DNA of 64,000 nucleotides, taken from NCBI GenBank assembly GCA_041660525.1, contig JBAZWD010000007.1:1-64000 (forward strand), given 5' to 3'. The notes under the pieces are model-generated. The model had not been told where the DNA came from. It saw nothing but the letters and a program-made list of their open reading frames with translations, and made no database searches. Source of the DNA: JABCZS01 sp041660525 (GTDB lineage: Bacteria > Pseudomonadota > Gammaproteobacteria > JABCZS01). Positions 1 through 7,502 of this stretch are shown here, one piece after another. Positions within the stretch are counted from its first letter, which is position 1. Every line of letters begins with the position of its first letter. A program made the position numbers and the translations under genes.

Positions 1-398
1 GATCTCATCGTACTTTCAGGCTTATGCGTATTTTATCTTCCGAATTTGTAGAGCATTACCAGGGACGTTTAATCAATATTCACCCTTCTCTATTACCCAA
101 ACATAAAGGCTTATCGACGCACGCTAAAGCTTTAAATCATGGCGATAAACAACACGGCAGCACCGTCCATTTCGTCACCGACGAACTAGACAACGGCCCC
201 ATCATCGCCAAAATGATTATCGATATTCACGAAAATGATACAGAAGAATCCCTAAAATCTCGCGTACAAGAAAAAGAACACATTCTTTATCCTGCAGTTA
301 TTAAATGGTTTTCTGAAGGACGTTTACATTTAAAAGGTAAAACAGTTTATTTGGATAAACTTGCATTGCCGGACACGGGCGCGGTGTTGGAAATCTGA
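1..398 (+). pseudogene. purN: Phosphoribosylglycinamide formyltransferase, 3' part, apparently frameshifted
   Basis: PurN transfers a formyl group from 10-formyl-THF to GAR in purine synthesis. The 5' part lies outside the window. Bases 1-21 read DLIVLSG in frame 1; the family's next residues (F/L-M-R-I-L) are found only in frame 3 from the ATG at 24. Frame 1 instead meets a stop at 49-51. One base, probably a T in what should be GGC-TTT-ATG, is missing near 22-23. From there the reading frame is intact and typical: INIHPSLLPKHKGL with the catalytic-region His, then HGSTVHFVTDELDNGPII, ending at the usual C-terminus. Either the gene is recently broken or the base is a sequence error; the well-preserved remainder fits both. 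The stop at 396-398 abuts the first palindromic repeat element. Confidence 0.7.
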
Positions 399-578
399 AC
401 CTAGGGTTACGGCGCCAAAGCGCGCCTAGACCCTAGGCTGAAAAAATATAAGACCTTCGGTCTTAAAAGCACAAGTTTATTGTTAAAAGATTTATATTTT
501 AATTTTTCAATCTTAGGCTGAAAGCCTAATGGTTTTTAGCCTAGGGTCTAGGCGCGCTTTGACGCCGTAACCCTAGGT
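399..578. repeat. Palindrome-ended repeat element, copy A (180 bp)
   Basis: The left end (399-439) and right end (538-578) are 41-bp inverted repeats that differ at one position, with outer tips ACCTAGGGTTACGGCG. The core between them carries two short hairpins (AGACC-TTC-GGTCT near 451-463 and TTAGGC-TGAAA-GCCTAA near 513-529). The same core recurs almost unchanged in copy B. It has no coding capacity, so it is a nonautonomous MITE- or REP-like element. It begins one base after the purN stop codon and could act as a transcription terminator. Confidence 0.85.
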
Positions 579-614
579 ATGAATCGTAACCTTGCGTATA
601 AAAATGTGAAAAAA

Positions 615-1160
615 ATCCCAGCGCTGTAAGCGCGTAATCATGTTAATCCCAAACATATTCTTCTTTGTAAGTAATACCATAATGAATTAAAAATTTTCTA
701 AATTCATCTTGGAAGCTTCGCTTCATATGATGCGCTTTTTGATTCAAAACATATTTTTTCACAGTATCTAAGTTTGATTGGCTCACACTGAATGCACCAT
801 AGCCTCTTTGCCAATAAAAATCATTTAAATCACTATTTTGATCATTTAATGTTTTAATCCACTTTGAAGAGGATTTTTTTATTTTTTCAACCAAATCAGA
901 TAAAGCTATATTTTTATTCAAATTTACTAACAAATGCACGTGATCTTGAACACCACCTATGGCTATAACATTACATTGTAAATTACGGCATGTCGCACTT
1001 ATATAATCATAAATTCGTTCTTGAGTATCGAAATCTTTTAAAAAAGGTTGCCGTTTTTTTGTTGAAAAAATAATATGAACCCATAATTGAGATAATGATT
1101 GCGACATAATTTTTCCTGCATTTGCATTTTATATTTCTATCGCGCTTTGTGCGCTATTTT
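615..1160 (-). mobile_element. IS200/IS605-like insertion element
   Basis: The element is defined by a Y1 (HUH) transposase ORF bracketed by two similar small hairpins: GCGCT-GTA-AGCGC at 621-633, downstream of the gene, and GCGC-TTTGT-GCGC at 1142-1154, upstream of it. Subterminal hairpins in these places are how IS200/IS605 transposases recognise single-stranded ends. The exact ends and the cleavage tetranucleotides cannot be fixed from one copy. It lies between copy A and partial copy C of the palindromic repeats. Confidence 0.6.
643..1107 (-). CDS. tnpA: IS200/IS605-family (REP-associated type) transposase
   Basis: This is a 154-residue Y1 HUH transposase, the usual length for IS200 TnpA. 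The HUH metal-binding motif is HVH at residues 56-58 (GGVQDHVHLLV). The probable nucleophile is Y119 (VKKYVLNQKAHH). The conserved N-terminal LWVHIIFSTKKR and the FYWQRGYGAFSVS motif are present, so the protein looks intact. Such enzymes move single-stranded DNA by cutting next to hairpins. The neighbouring palindromes could be substrates, as RAYT enzymes act on REP sequences, but their tips do not obviously match the element's own end hairpins. Confidence 0.85.
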   Translation of the reverse strand: MSQSLSQLWVHIIFSTKKRQPFLKDFDTQERIYDYISATCRNLQCNVIAIGGVQDHVHLLVNLNKNIALSDLVEKIKKSSSKWIKTLNDQNSDLNDFYWQRGYGAFSVSQSNLDTVKKYVLNQKAHHMKRSFQDEFRKFLIHYGITYKEEYVWD

Positions 1161-1174
1161 TATTTTATAAATCT

Positions 1175-1237
1175 ACCCAGGGTTACGACGCGAAGACGCA
1201 TCTAGACCCTAGGCTAACAACTACAAGGCCTTTGGCC
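1175..1237. repeat. Palindromic repeat element, partial copy C
   Basis: The 41-bp arm at 1175-1215 matches the left arms of copies A and B with several changes. A short hairpin (AAGGCC-TTT-GGCCTT) follows, as in the cores of the full copies. No right arm or remaining core follows; instead the 3' end of the small minus-strand ORF abuts at 1238. It looks like a truncated copy. Confidence 0.65.
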
Positions 1238-1405
1238 TTAAGAATGATCAACCCTATTATTTCTGTATTGTGGGAAAGTGTCAACCCTATCATTTTTAAA
1301 AAAATCATCTGTGAACTGCGTAAGCAATTCAAATGCTTGCTGTAAATTTTTAGGTGCTATCACTGTTTTTGAATTGTTTGATTTATGTTTTTCATTATTG
1401 CTCAT
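1238..1405 (-). CDS. Small hypothetical protein (55 aa)
   Basis: The start at 1405 is preferred because a strong ribosome-binding site (AGGAGGT, 1411-1417 on the complement) precedes it; an upstream in-frame ATG would lie inside the palindromic repeat. The protein is polar with a predicted helix (LQQAFELLTQFTDDFF) and a C-terminal tail rich in N, R and D. That tail loosely recalls the ends of some VapB-type antitoxins, but no DNA-binding domain is visible and no toxin gene is adjacent. I do not recognise the family. It sits between repeat copies C and B and its stop borders copy C, so its 3' end may have been altered by the insertion. Confidence 0.45.
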   Translation of the reverse strand: MSNNEKHKSNNSKTVIAPKNLQQAFELLTQFTDDFFKNDRVDTFPQYRNNRVDHS

Positions 1406-1465
1406 AATATACCTCCTTTTATATTTATAATTCGGATATATTACTACGAAACATTTACAATATCT

Positions 1466-1644
1466 ACCTAGGGTTACGGTGCGAAGACGCACCTAGACCC
1501 TAGGCTAAAAAATATAAGACCTTCGGTCTTAAGAGCACAAGTTTATTGTTAAAAGATTTATATTTTAATTTTTCAATCTTAGGCTGAAAGCCTAATATTT
1601 TATAGCCTAGTGTCTAGACACGTCTTCGTGTCGTAACCCTAGGT
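1466..1644. repeat. Palindrome-ended repeat element, copy B (179 bp)
   Basis: The left arm (1466-1506) and right arm (1604-1644) are inverted repeats that differ from those of copy A mainly by paired changes preserving the palindrome (GGTGCGAAGACGCACC against GGCGCCAAAGCGCGCC). The ~95-bp core, including both small hairpins, is nearly identical to copy A. Compensatory changes in the arms suggest that their pairing matters. A further degenerate arm tip (GGCGCCGTAACCCTGAG) follows at about 1654-1673. Confidence 0.85.
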
Positions 1645-1715
1645 TCAGATTTTGGCGCCGTAACCCTGAGTTTAAATTCCCACCTAGCCCCTGTCTATAT
1701 ATGAAAATACTATCC

Positions 1716-1721
1716 TATAAT
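1716..1721 (+). promoter_or_regulatory. Candidate -10 box for glpD
   Basis: A perfect TATAAT lies 35 bp upstream of the glpD start in AT-rich DNA after the repeat elements. No convincing -35 is seen at the right spacing. GGAG near 1745-1748 is the likely ribosome-binding site. Confidence 0.35.
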
Positions 1722-1756
1722 TATTCTTTTATTATATCCTATCTGGAGCGTATTCA

Positions 1757-2962
1757 ATGGATCCTGTGGATTTGCTGATTATCGGCGGTGGCATTAATGG
1801 CGCTGGGATTGCTTGTGATGCTGCGGGTCGCGGGTTATCTGTTTATTTATGTGAACAAAATGATCTCGCCAGTGGTACATCTTCTAAAAGTACTAAGTTA
1901 ATCCATGGTGGTTTGCGCTATTTAGAATATTATCAATTTCGTCTTGTGCATGAATCATTAGTCGAGCGTGAAATTTTATTGCGTAAAGCGCCGCATTTAA
2001 TTAAACCTTTAAATTTTGTATTACCACATCATCCTGGCTTAAGGCCTGCATGGCTTATTCGCTTAGGCTTATTTTTATATGATCATTTGGCTAAGCGTTC
2101 GTTATTGCCGCATTCAAAAAAATTAACGCTCAACAATACGCTGTACGGTGAACCATTAAAATCCAATTATAAAATCGGCTTTATGTATCCGGATTGTTGG
2201 GTAGATGATGCACGTTTGGTAATTGCAAATGCCATCAGCGCACATGATGCGGGCGCGAAAATTTCAACACATTGCAAAGTCGAAAAATTTACACGCATCG
2301 ATCATTTATGGCACGCAGAAATCTTTGATAAAATAAATCAAAAAAATTTTATTATTAAAGCAAAAGCGATTGTGAATGCAACAGGCCCATGGATTGGACC
2401 TTATTTACTGCAACATACTATCCGCTTAGTCAAAGGCAGTCATATCGTGATTCCAAAATTATATGAAGGCGAACATGCTTATATTTTACAACAAACTGAT
2501 CAACGCATTGTATTTGCAATTCCGTATCAACACGAATGGACGTTAATTGGTACAACCGATGTTGATTACCTTGGTGATCCCGCTGCTGCTGAAATTTCAC
2601 CTGATGAAATTAATTATTTATGCGATGTTATTAATATGTATTTTAAAAAAAATATTTCGCATCAAGATGTCGTTTGGACTTTTTCAGGCGTGCGCCCACT
2701 GTTTGATAAACATGTTAGCCAAGATGCAAAATCTTTATCACGGGATTATGCTTTTGAACTGACGGATATGAATGGCGAGCTGCCTTTATTATCTGTATTG
2801 GGCGGTAAAATTACCACTTATCGCGTGCTTGCCGAACATGCGCTCGAAAAATTAAAACCTTACTTTCCACACATGGGCCCAGCTTGGACTGCGCATGCGC
2901 TCTTGCCCGTGAGCCGAATACCGCCATTATTCGGCTCACATTTTGAGCCGAATAATATATAA
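1757..2962 (+). CDS. glpD: Aerobic glycerol-3-phosphate dehydrogenase, C-terminally truncated
   Basis: GlpD is the membrane-associated FAD enzyme that oxidises sn-glycerol-3-phosphate to DHAP and feeds electrons to quinone. The N-terminus has the FAD-binding motif IIGGGINGAGIACDAAGRG, followed by SSKSTKLIHGGLRYLE, WVDDARLV, VNATGPW and GGKITTYR, all very close to the E. coli enzyme. E. coli GlpD is about 500 residues; this one has 401. Resemblance stops after GPAWT..LLP, and the last ~15 residues (VSRIPPLFGSHFEPNN) are read from a palindrome. The helical C-terminal DAO_C domain, about 110 residues, is therefore missing. The FAD and substrate domain is intact, so the protein may fold, but a decaying gene is the simpler reading. 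Confidence 0.85.
   Translation: MDPVDLLIIGGGINGAGIACDAAGRGLSVYLCEQNDLASGTSSKSTKLIHGGLRYLEYYQFRLVHESLVEREILLRKAPHLIKPLNFVLPHHPGLRPAWLIRLGLFLYDHLAKRSLLPHSKKLTLNNTLYGEPLKSNYKIGFMYPDCWVDDARLVIANAISAHDAGAKISTHCKVEKFTRIDHLWHAEIFDKINQKNFIIKAKAIVNATGPWIGPYLLQHTIRLVKGSHIVIPKLYEGEHAYILQQTDQRIVFAIPYQHEWTLIGTTDVDYLGDPAAAEISPDEINYLCDVINMYFKKNISHQDVVWTFSGVRPLFDKHVSQDAKSLSRDYAFELTDMNGELPLLSVLGGKITTYRVLAEHALEKLKPYFPHMGPAWTAHALLPVSRIPPLFGSHFEPNNI
2909..2939 (+). terminator. Hairpin at the truncated glpD 3' end
   Basis: A perfect 12-bp stem (GTGAGCCGAATA, loop 2921-2927, TATTCGGCTCAC) is followed by ATTTT. A third copy of the arm, TGAGCCGAATA, follows at 2944-2954. The stem is G/C-rich at its base with a short T run, compatible with an intrinsic terminator. 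It lies inside the last codons of the truncated glpD frame, so it is also the likely site of the truncation. Confidence 0.5.
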
Positions 2963-3014
2963 GGCTTTGATTACAATTAAAATAGCGGTTGCAATTTTGG
3001 CACGTTTTTTGTAT

Positions 3015-3020
3015 TATAAT
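3015..3020 (+). promoter_or_regulatory. Candidate -10 box for the outer-membrane protein gene
   Basis: A perfect TATAAT lies 60 bp before the chosen start. A TTGCAA at 2989-2994 is 20 bp away, longer than the usual 16-18, so the -35 assignment is doubtful. Confidence 0.35.
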
Positions 3021-3079
3021 TTTGCAAGACCTTAATTTGTCTGCTATTTTTTAATTATAAGACCCTAATGAGGCATAAA

Positions 3080-3736
3080 ATGATGAACAAATTTTCCCTT
3101 CCTATGACGCTTTTAGTCGTGGGTTCATTCACTGGCAACGTGTTTGCCGGTGAAATTACTAACAAAAACAACGACATGCGTAATGAAGTCGCTGTTGGCT
3201 ATGAATACGGTTTCAACGATGATTATAATGTCGCCTTGGAAGTTTTCGGTCAAAAAAATCAGAACGAATATGTCGTTAATTCAACAGATGATGTTGAAAT
3301 CTGGGATTTAAATGATGGCCGCGCTGATTTGGATTGGGCAACCGGCGTACGCTTACGCCCTGGTTACAATGTGACCCAAAATACTCGCGTATTTTTAGAA
3401 GGCGGTGTTGTTTTAGGTGATTTCAGCATGGAATTAACAGATTCTGCCATGGGCGCTGTGCAATATGACGACGCGCTGAGCCAAAGTACTATGCTTCAAG
3501 GCCTGCGTTATGGCGTCGGTATTGAGCATCATTTGAAAGATATCAATCACTTATCTTTAGTGTTGGATTACAGCATGACTGAATTTGAGCCTGCTGCTAA
3601 TAACACTAATAGCAATATGCCTTCTTCTGCTGCAACTGTGGCTGATTTTAATTCTACTGAAGCTTTGAGTGCACCTGCTTACCAGCAAGTAACTTTAAGT
3701 GTTAAAGCAGAATTTGACGCTGGACTAGGCTTCTAA
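3080..3736 (+). CDS. Predicted outer-membrane beta-barrel protein
   Basis: The ATG at 3080 is chosen because TGAGG at about 3069-3072 sits at ribosome-binding distance; the ATG at 3068 overlaps that site. The product is 218 residues. An N-terminal signal peptide (basic MMNK, a hydrophobic stretch, cleavage near NVFA-GE) is followed by alternating polar/hydrophobic segments typical of barrel strands (VAVGYEYGFN, YNVALEVFGQ, VTLSVKAEF). The C-terminus ends in a phenylalanine (AGLGF), the usual signal for Bam-mediated insertion. It resembles small porin-like or YfaZ-type proteins in general style only; no specific function is assigned. Confidence 0.75.
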   Translation: MMNKFSLPMTLLVVGSFTGNVFAGEITNKNNDMRNEVAVGYEYGFNDDYNVALEVFGQKNQNEYVVNSTDDVEIWDLNDGRADLDWATGVRLRPGYNVTQNTRVFLEGGVVLGDFSMELTDSAMGAVQYDDALSQSTMLQGLRYGVGIEHHLKDINHLSLVLDYSMTEFEPAANNTNSNMPSSAATVADFNSTEALSAPAYQQVTLSVKAEFDAGLGF

Positions 3737-3759
3737 AGCAACCTCAATAATCTCTGACT

Positions 3760-3778
3760 CCCGCGAACAAGTCGCGGG
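3760..3778. terminator. Hairpin between convergent genes
   Basis: A perfect 7-bp G/C-rich stem (CCCGCGA, loop ACAAG, TCGCGGG) lies between the stop codons of the outer-membrane protein gene (+) and purL (-). There is no clear T tract on either side, so it is a candidate bidirectional terminator only. Confidence 0.45.
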
Positions 3779-3790
3779 ATGTCAAAATCT

Positions 3791-6700
3791 CTAATCAACC
3801 CACTGCCTTGCATTTTCAAACATTTTGCGCCATGCGCGTTGTGAATCACAAATCATACGTTCTGGATGTGGCATCATAATGGTTGCACGACCATCATGCG
3901 TTGTTACTGCTGTTATGCCGTCCGGTGATCCATTAGGATTAAAGGGATAACGATTATCAATATAACGTAAAGTGGTTTGCGACATGTTGGGTTCACTAGC
4001 AAATACAGCGCGCCCTTCTCCGTGAGAAACAATAATCGGCATGCGCGAACCTACCATATCTGTAAAAAATATCGAGGGACTATTTGTGACTTCGACCATG
4101 ACTTTTCTAGCTTCAAATTGTTTTGAAATATTTTGTGCAAACATCGGCCAATCTTGAGCGCCAGGAATTAAATCTTTTAATTGCGATAACATTTGGCAGC
4201 CGTTACATACACCTAAGGTAAATGTATTTTCTCTAAAAAAGAATTGCTGAAACACTTGTTTGGCTAAAGGATTATATAAAATAGTACTCGCCCAACCACG
4301 ACCTGCGCCTAAAACATCACCATAAGAAAATCCACCGCAAGCAGCCAGACCATGAAATTGTGTTAGATCTTCTTTGCCGGATAAAATATCGCTCATGTGC
4401 ACATCAACAGCTGTGAAACCTGCCGCATCAAAGCTCGCAGCCATTTCAATTTGTCCATTCACACCCTGTTCACGTAAAATTGCAACACGTGGTTTTTGAT
4501 GCGAATGAATATAAGGTTTATTGTCGTAGCTTAAACTGGTAAATAAACCTTTATCAGTATCATCTAAAATATGATCATATTCTTGTTGTGCACATTCTGG
4601 ATTATCGCGTAATTTACGTAATTCATAACTCACACGTGACCATTGTTGTTGCAAATAGGATCGTTCCCACTCACAAACAAGCTCATCATTTTTAAATAAA
4701 ACAATTTTATTTTTATTATTCAGTGTCGCAATTACTTGCGTGCAATCCGCCAATTGCCAGGTTGTTAAACATTCCCATACCGCTGCTTTATTTTCACGGT
4801 TGATCTGAAGCAACGCGCCTAATTCTTCATTAGCTAAAATAGCTAAAGTATCCGCTTGAATATTTAAGCCAGTGCGTGCTGCAAATGCCATTTCACATAA
4901 ACTGGCCCAAGCACCGCCATCGCTACGATCATGGTAAGCTAAAATTAATTTTTGATTATTTAAACTTTGAATTAAACCAAAAAAGTTTTTTAAATCCTTC
5001 GCGTTATCTAAATCAGGTACGCTTTCACCGATTTCATTATTAATTTGCGCTAAAATCGAAGCGCCTAAACGATTTTTACCTCGGCCTAAATCGATTAATA
5101 AAATTTCTGTATCTTGCAGCGTATTTAACTCGGGTGTTAACGTTTCATTTGCATTTAATACCGGCGCAAATGCGCTAATAATAAGAGAAACAGGAGAGAC
5201 GACTTGCTGCGCTTCCCCATTTTTTTCCCAATTCATGCGCATGGATAATGAATCTTTACCCACAGGAATGCAAATGCCTAATTCAGGACATAAATCCATG
5301 CCTACAGTTTTCACAGTATCGTATAAGTCTGCATCATCATGGCCACTAGCCGCCATCCAGTTTGCAGATAATTTAATATCGCTGATTTTATTAATGCGTG
5401 CAGCGGCAATATTGGTGATGGCTTCTGCAATAGCCATGCGTCCTGAAGCGGATGCATTTAATATCGCCAACGGTGTGCGCTCACCCATAGCCATTGCTTC
5501 ACCAGTTTGATTTTGAAAATCCGTAAATGTCACCGCAACATCAGCAACAGGCACTTGCCAAGGTCCAACCATTTGATCTTGCGCAGTTAATCCACCGACG
5601 CTGCGATCACCTATTGTAATTAAAAAACCTTTATCAGCAACAGTTGGATGTTGCAAAATACGTTCTAAATTATTTTTTAAATCTAAATTTTCTGTGTTAA
5701 ATACAGAACCTGGTTTTATTTGCCGTTTAACATTACGCTTTAAAGCATGTTGTTTTGGAAATAAAGTTAAAATAGGAATATTAACTGTATCTTCTTTTAA
5801 TAAGGGATCATGTACTTGTAATTGCGACCATTCTTGTGCTTCACCTAAAATGGCAAACGGACAACGTTCGCGATTTGCAATTTCAGTAAATGCTTCAAGT
5901 TGATGCGCATCAATTGCGATCACATAACGTTCTTGCGATTCATTACACCAAATTTCCATTGGTGATAAAGATGGATCGCCTAAATGAATATGACGTAAAT
6001 TAAAAATACCGCCACGTCCAGCATCATGAATAATTTCCGGCACCGCATTGGATAAACCGCCTGCGCCTACATCGTGAATGGATAAAATTGGATTATATTC
6101 ACCCATGGCCCAACATCTATCGATCACTTCTTGGCAACGGCGTTGCATTTCAGCATTATCACGTTGTACAGATGCAAAATCTAAAGCAGCATCATTACTA
6201 TTAGACGCTTTTGAAGAAGCTGCGCCACCGCCTAAACCAATAATAAAACTTGGTCCACCTAAAATAATAATTAAACTGCCTTCCGTGATTTCTTGTTTTT
6301 GTACATGTTGCGGCTGCACTAATCCCATGCCACCAGCTATCATAATTGGTTTATGATATGCACGCGTAGTATCATTTATGGTTTGTTCAAAACTACGAAA
6401 ATATCCGCATAAACTCGGGCGACCAAATTCATTATTATAACGTGCCGCACCAATCGGCCCTTCTAACATGATTTGCAGAGGCGAAGCAATATGCTCGGGT
6501 TTATTTTCTAATCCTTCAAAAGATTGAGGAAAATCAGGGATGCGTAAATTAGAAACCGTAAACCCTACAAGTCCAGCTTTTGGTTTTCCACCTCTTCCGC
6601 AAGCACCTTCATCACGAATTTCTCCACCTGCACCGGTTGCTGCACCTGCAAAGGGTGCGATTGCTGTTGGATGATTATGGGTTTCTACTTTCATTAAAAT

Positions 6701-7405
6701 CGGCGCCGCTTCTTTGTGGTAATGATAAACATGGTTTTCATCACAATAAAAACGTGCGGCTTCATTCCCGTTCATCACAGCGGCATTATCTTTGTAAGCC
6801 GATAACACCGCATGCGGGTGTTGTTGAAAAGTATTTTTGATCATTGCAAATAAACTTTTGGGCATGGTTACGCCATCAATCGTAAATTCGCTATTAAAAA
6901 TTTTGTGCCTACAATGCTCCGAGTTTACTTGTGCAAACATCATGAGTTCTGCATCTGTCGGATTGCGATCTAGCGCTTTATATTCTGCTACTAAATAATC
7001 AATATCTTCCGGTGAAAGTGCGAGACCTAGGGTTTGATTGGCTGCGTGAATATCCTGGATATACTGCAAAGGCTTGGGTGCTTGCTCTACAAATATGTTT
7101 TGCAACTGTGCAACATCAAATAAAACAGATTCTGTCATGCGATCAAAGGTTAAATTTTTACGTGAGCTGATTCTACCTTTTTCAATCCGCTCTATGGGTA
7201 AATCACAGAGTTTTAAAATATCTAAAGCTTTTGAAGACCATGGAGAAACCGTTCCCAAACGCGGCAATATATAAGCATCAGCTTGTAGCTGTTCAACAAT
7301 TGAAGCTTGTAATAAATGCTCTAAGCGACTTTGGGTTTTTTGCGTTAAAGCTTGGGAAAGTTTAACAACGTAAAAATCAGGGGTTAACCCTTGCAATATT
7401 AACAT
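3791..7405 (-). CDS. purL: Phosphoribosylformylglycinamidine synthase, single-chain form
   Basis: PurL converts FGAR and glutamine to FGAM using ATP (purine synthesis, step 4). At 1204 residues it is the long proteobacterial form, somewhat shorter than E. coli PurL (about 1295). In order: a short PurS-like N-terminus, the linker domain, two AIRS-like ATP-binding halves (SEHCRHKIFNSEF, ETHNHPTAI, IHDVGAGGLSNA, YHDRSDGG), and a C-terminal class I glutamine amidotransferase domain. The amidotransferase triad is visible: Cys1067 in LGVCNGCQML, and His1180 and Glu1182 in MMPHPERMI. It is transcribed divergently from fumC and converges on the outer-membrane protein gene. It is intact and a core housekeeping gene. 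Confidence 0.97.
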   Translation of the reverse strand: MLILQGLTPDFYVVKLSQALTQKTQSRLEHLLQASIVEQLQADAYILPRLGTVSPWSSKALDILKLCDLPIERIEKGRISSRKNLTFDRMTESVLFDVAQLQNIFVEQAPKPLQYIQDIHAANQTLGLALSPEDIDYLVAEYKALDRNPTDAELMMFAQVNSEHCRHKIFNSEFTIDGVTMPKSLFAMIKNTFQQHPHAVLSAYKDNAAVMNGNEAARFYCDENHVYHYHKEAAPILMKVETHNHPTAIAPFAGAATGAGGEIRDEGACGRGGKPKAGLVGFTVSNLRIPDFPQSFEGLENKPEHIASPLQIMLEGPIGAARYNNEFGRPSLCGYFRSFEQTINDTTRAYHKPIMIAGGMGLVQPQHVQKQEITEGSLIIILGGPSFIIGLGGGAASSKASNSNDAALDFASVQRDNAEMQRRCQEVIDRCWAMGEYNPILSIHDVGAGGLSNAVPEIIHDAGRGGIFNLRHIHLGDPSLSPMEIWCNESQERYVIAIDAHQLEAFTEIANRERCPFAILGEAQEWSQLQVHDPLLKEDTVNIPILTLFPKQHALKRNVKRQIKPGSVFNTENLDLKNNLERILQHPTVADKGFLITIGDRSVGGLTAQDQMVGPWQVPVADVAVTFTDFQNQTGEAMAMGERTPLAILNASASGRMAIAEAITNIAAARINKISDIKLSANWMAASGHDDADLYDTVKTVGMDLCPELGICIPVGKDSLSMRMNWEKNGEAQQVVSPVSLIISAFAPVLNANETLTPELNTLQDTEILLIDLGRGKNRLGASILAQINNEIGESVPDLDNAKDLKNFFGLIQSLNNQKLILAYHDRSDGGAWASLCEMAFAARTGLNIQADTLAILANEELGALLQINRENKAAVWECLTTWQLADCTQVIATLNNKNKIVLFKNDELVCEWERSYLQQQWSRVSYELRKLRDNPECAQQEYDHILDDTDKGLFTSLSYDNKPYIHSHQKPRVAILREQGVNGQIEMAASFDAAGFTAVDVHMSDILSGKEDLTQFHGLAACGGFSYGDVLGAGRGWASTILYNPLAKQVFQQFFFRENTFTLGVCNGCQMLSQLKDLIPGAQDWPMFAQNISKQFEARKVMVEVTNSPSIFFTDMVGSRMPIIVSHGEGRAVFASEPNMSQTTLRYIDNRYPFNPNGSPDGITAVTTHDGRATIMMPHPERMICDSQRAWRKMFENARQWVD

Positions 7406-7461
7406 AAGTAAGTTCTCTAGTATGTTTGCGTTGAATACGGCTCACATTATACACGCAGCCA

Positions 7462-7470
7462 TGCTACAAT
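7462..7470 (+). promoter_or_regulatory. Candidate extended -10 promoter for fumC
   Basis: TGCTACAAT fits an extended -10 (TGnTAnAAT) and lies 32 bp before the chosen fumC start, in the short divergent gap with purL. A weak TCACAT lies 17 bp upstream of the -10. This is inferred from consensus only. Confidence 0.4.
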
Positions 7471-7502
7471 TCTTGGTTTTATTAGCTAAGAAGGGTAAAA
7501 CC

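Noticed and set aside
1238..1405. A toxin-antitoxin locus
   Set aside because: Only a loose resemblance of the C-terminal tail to antitoxins; no toxin gene is adjacent and no DNA-binding domain is visible.
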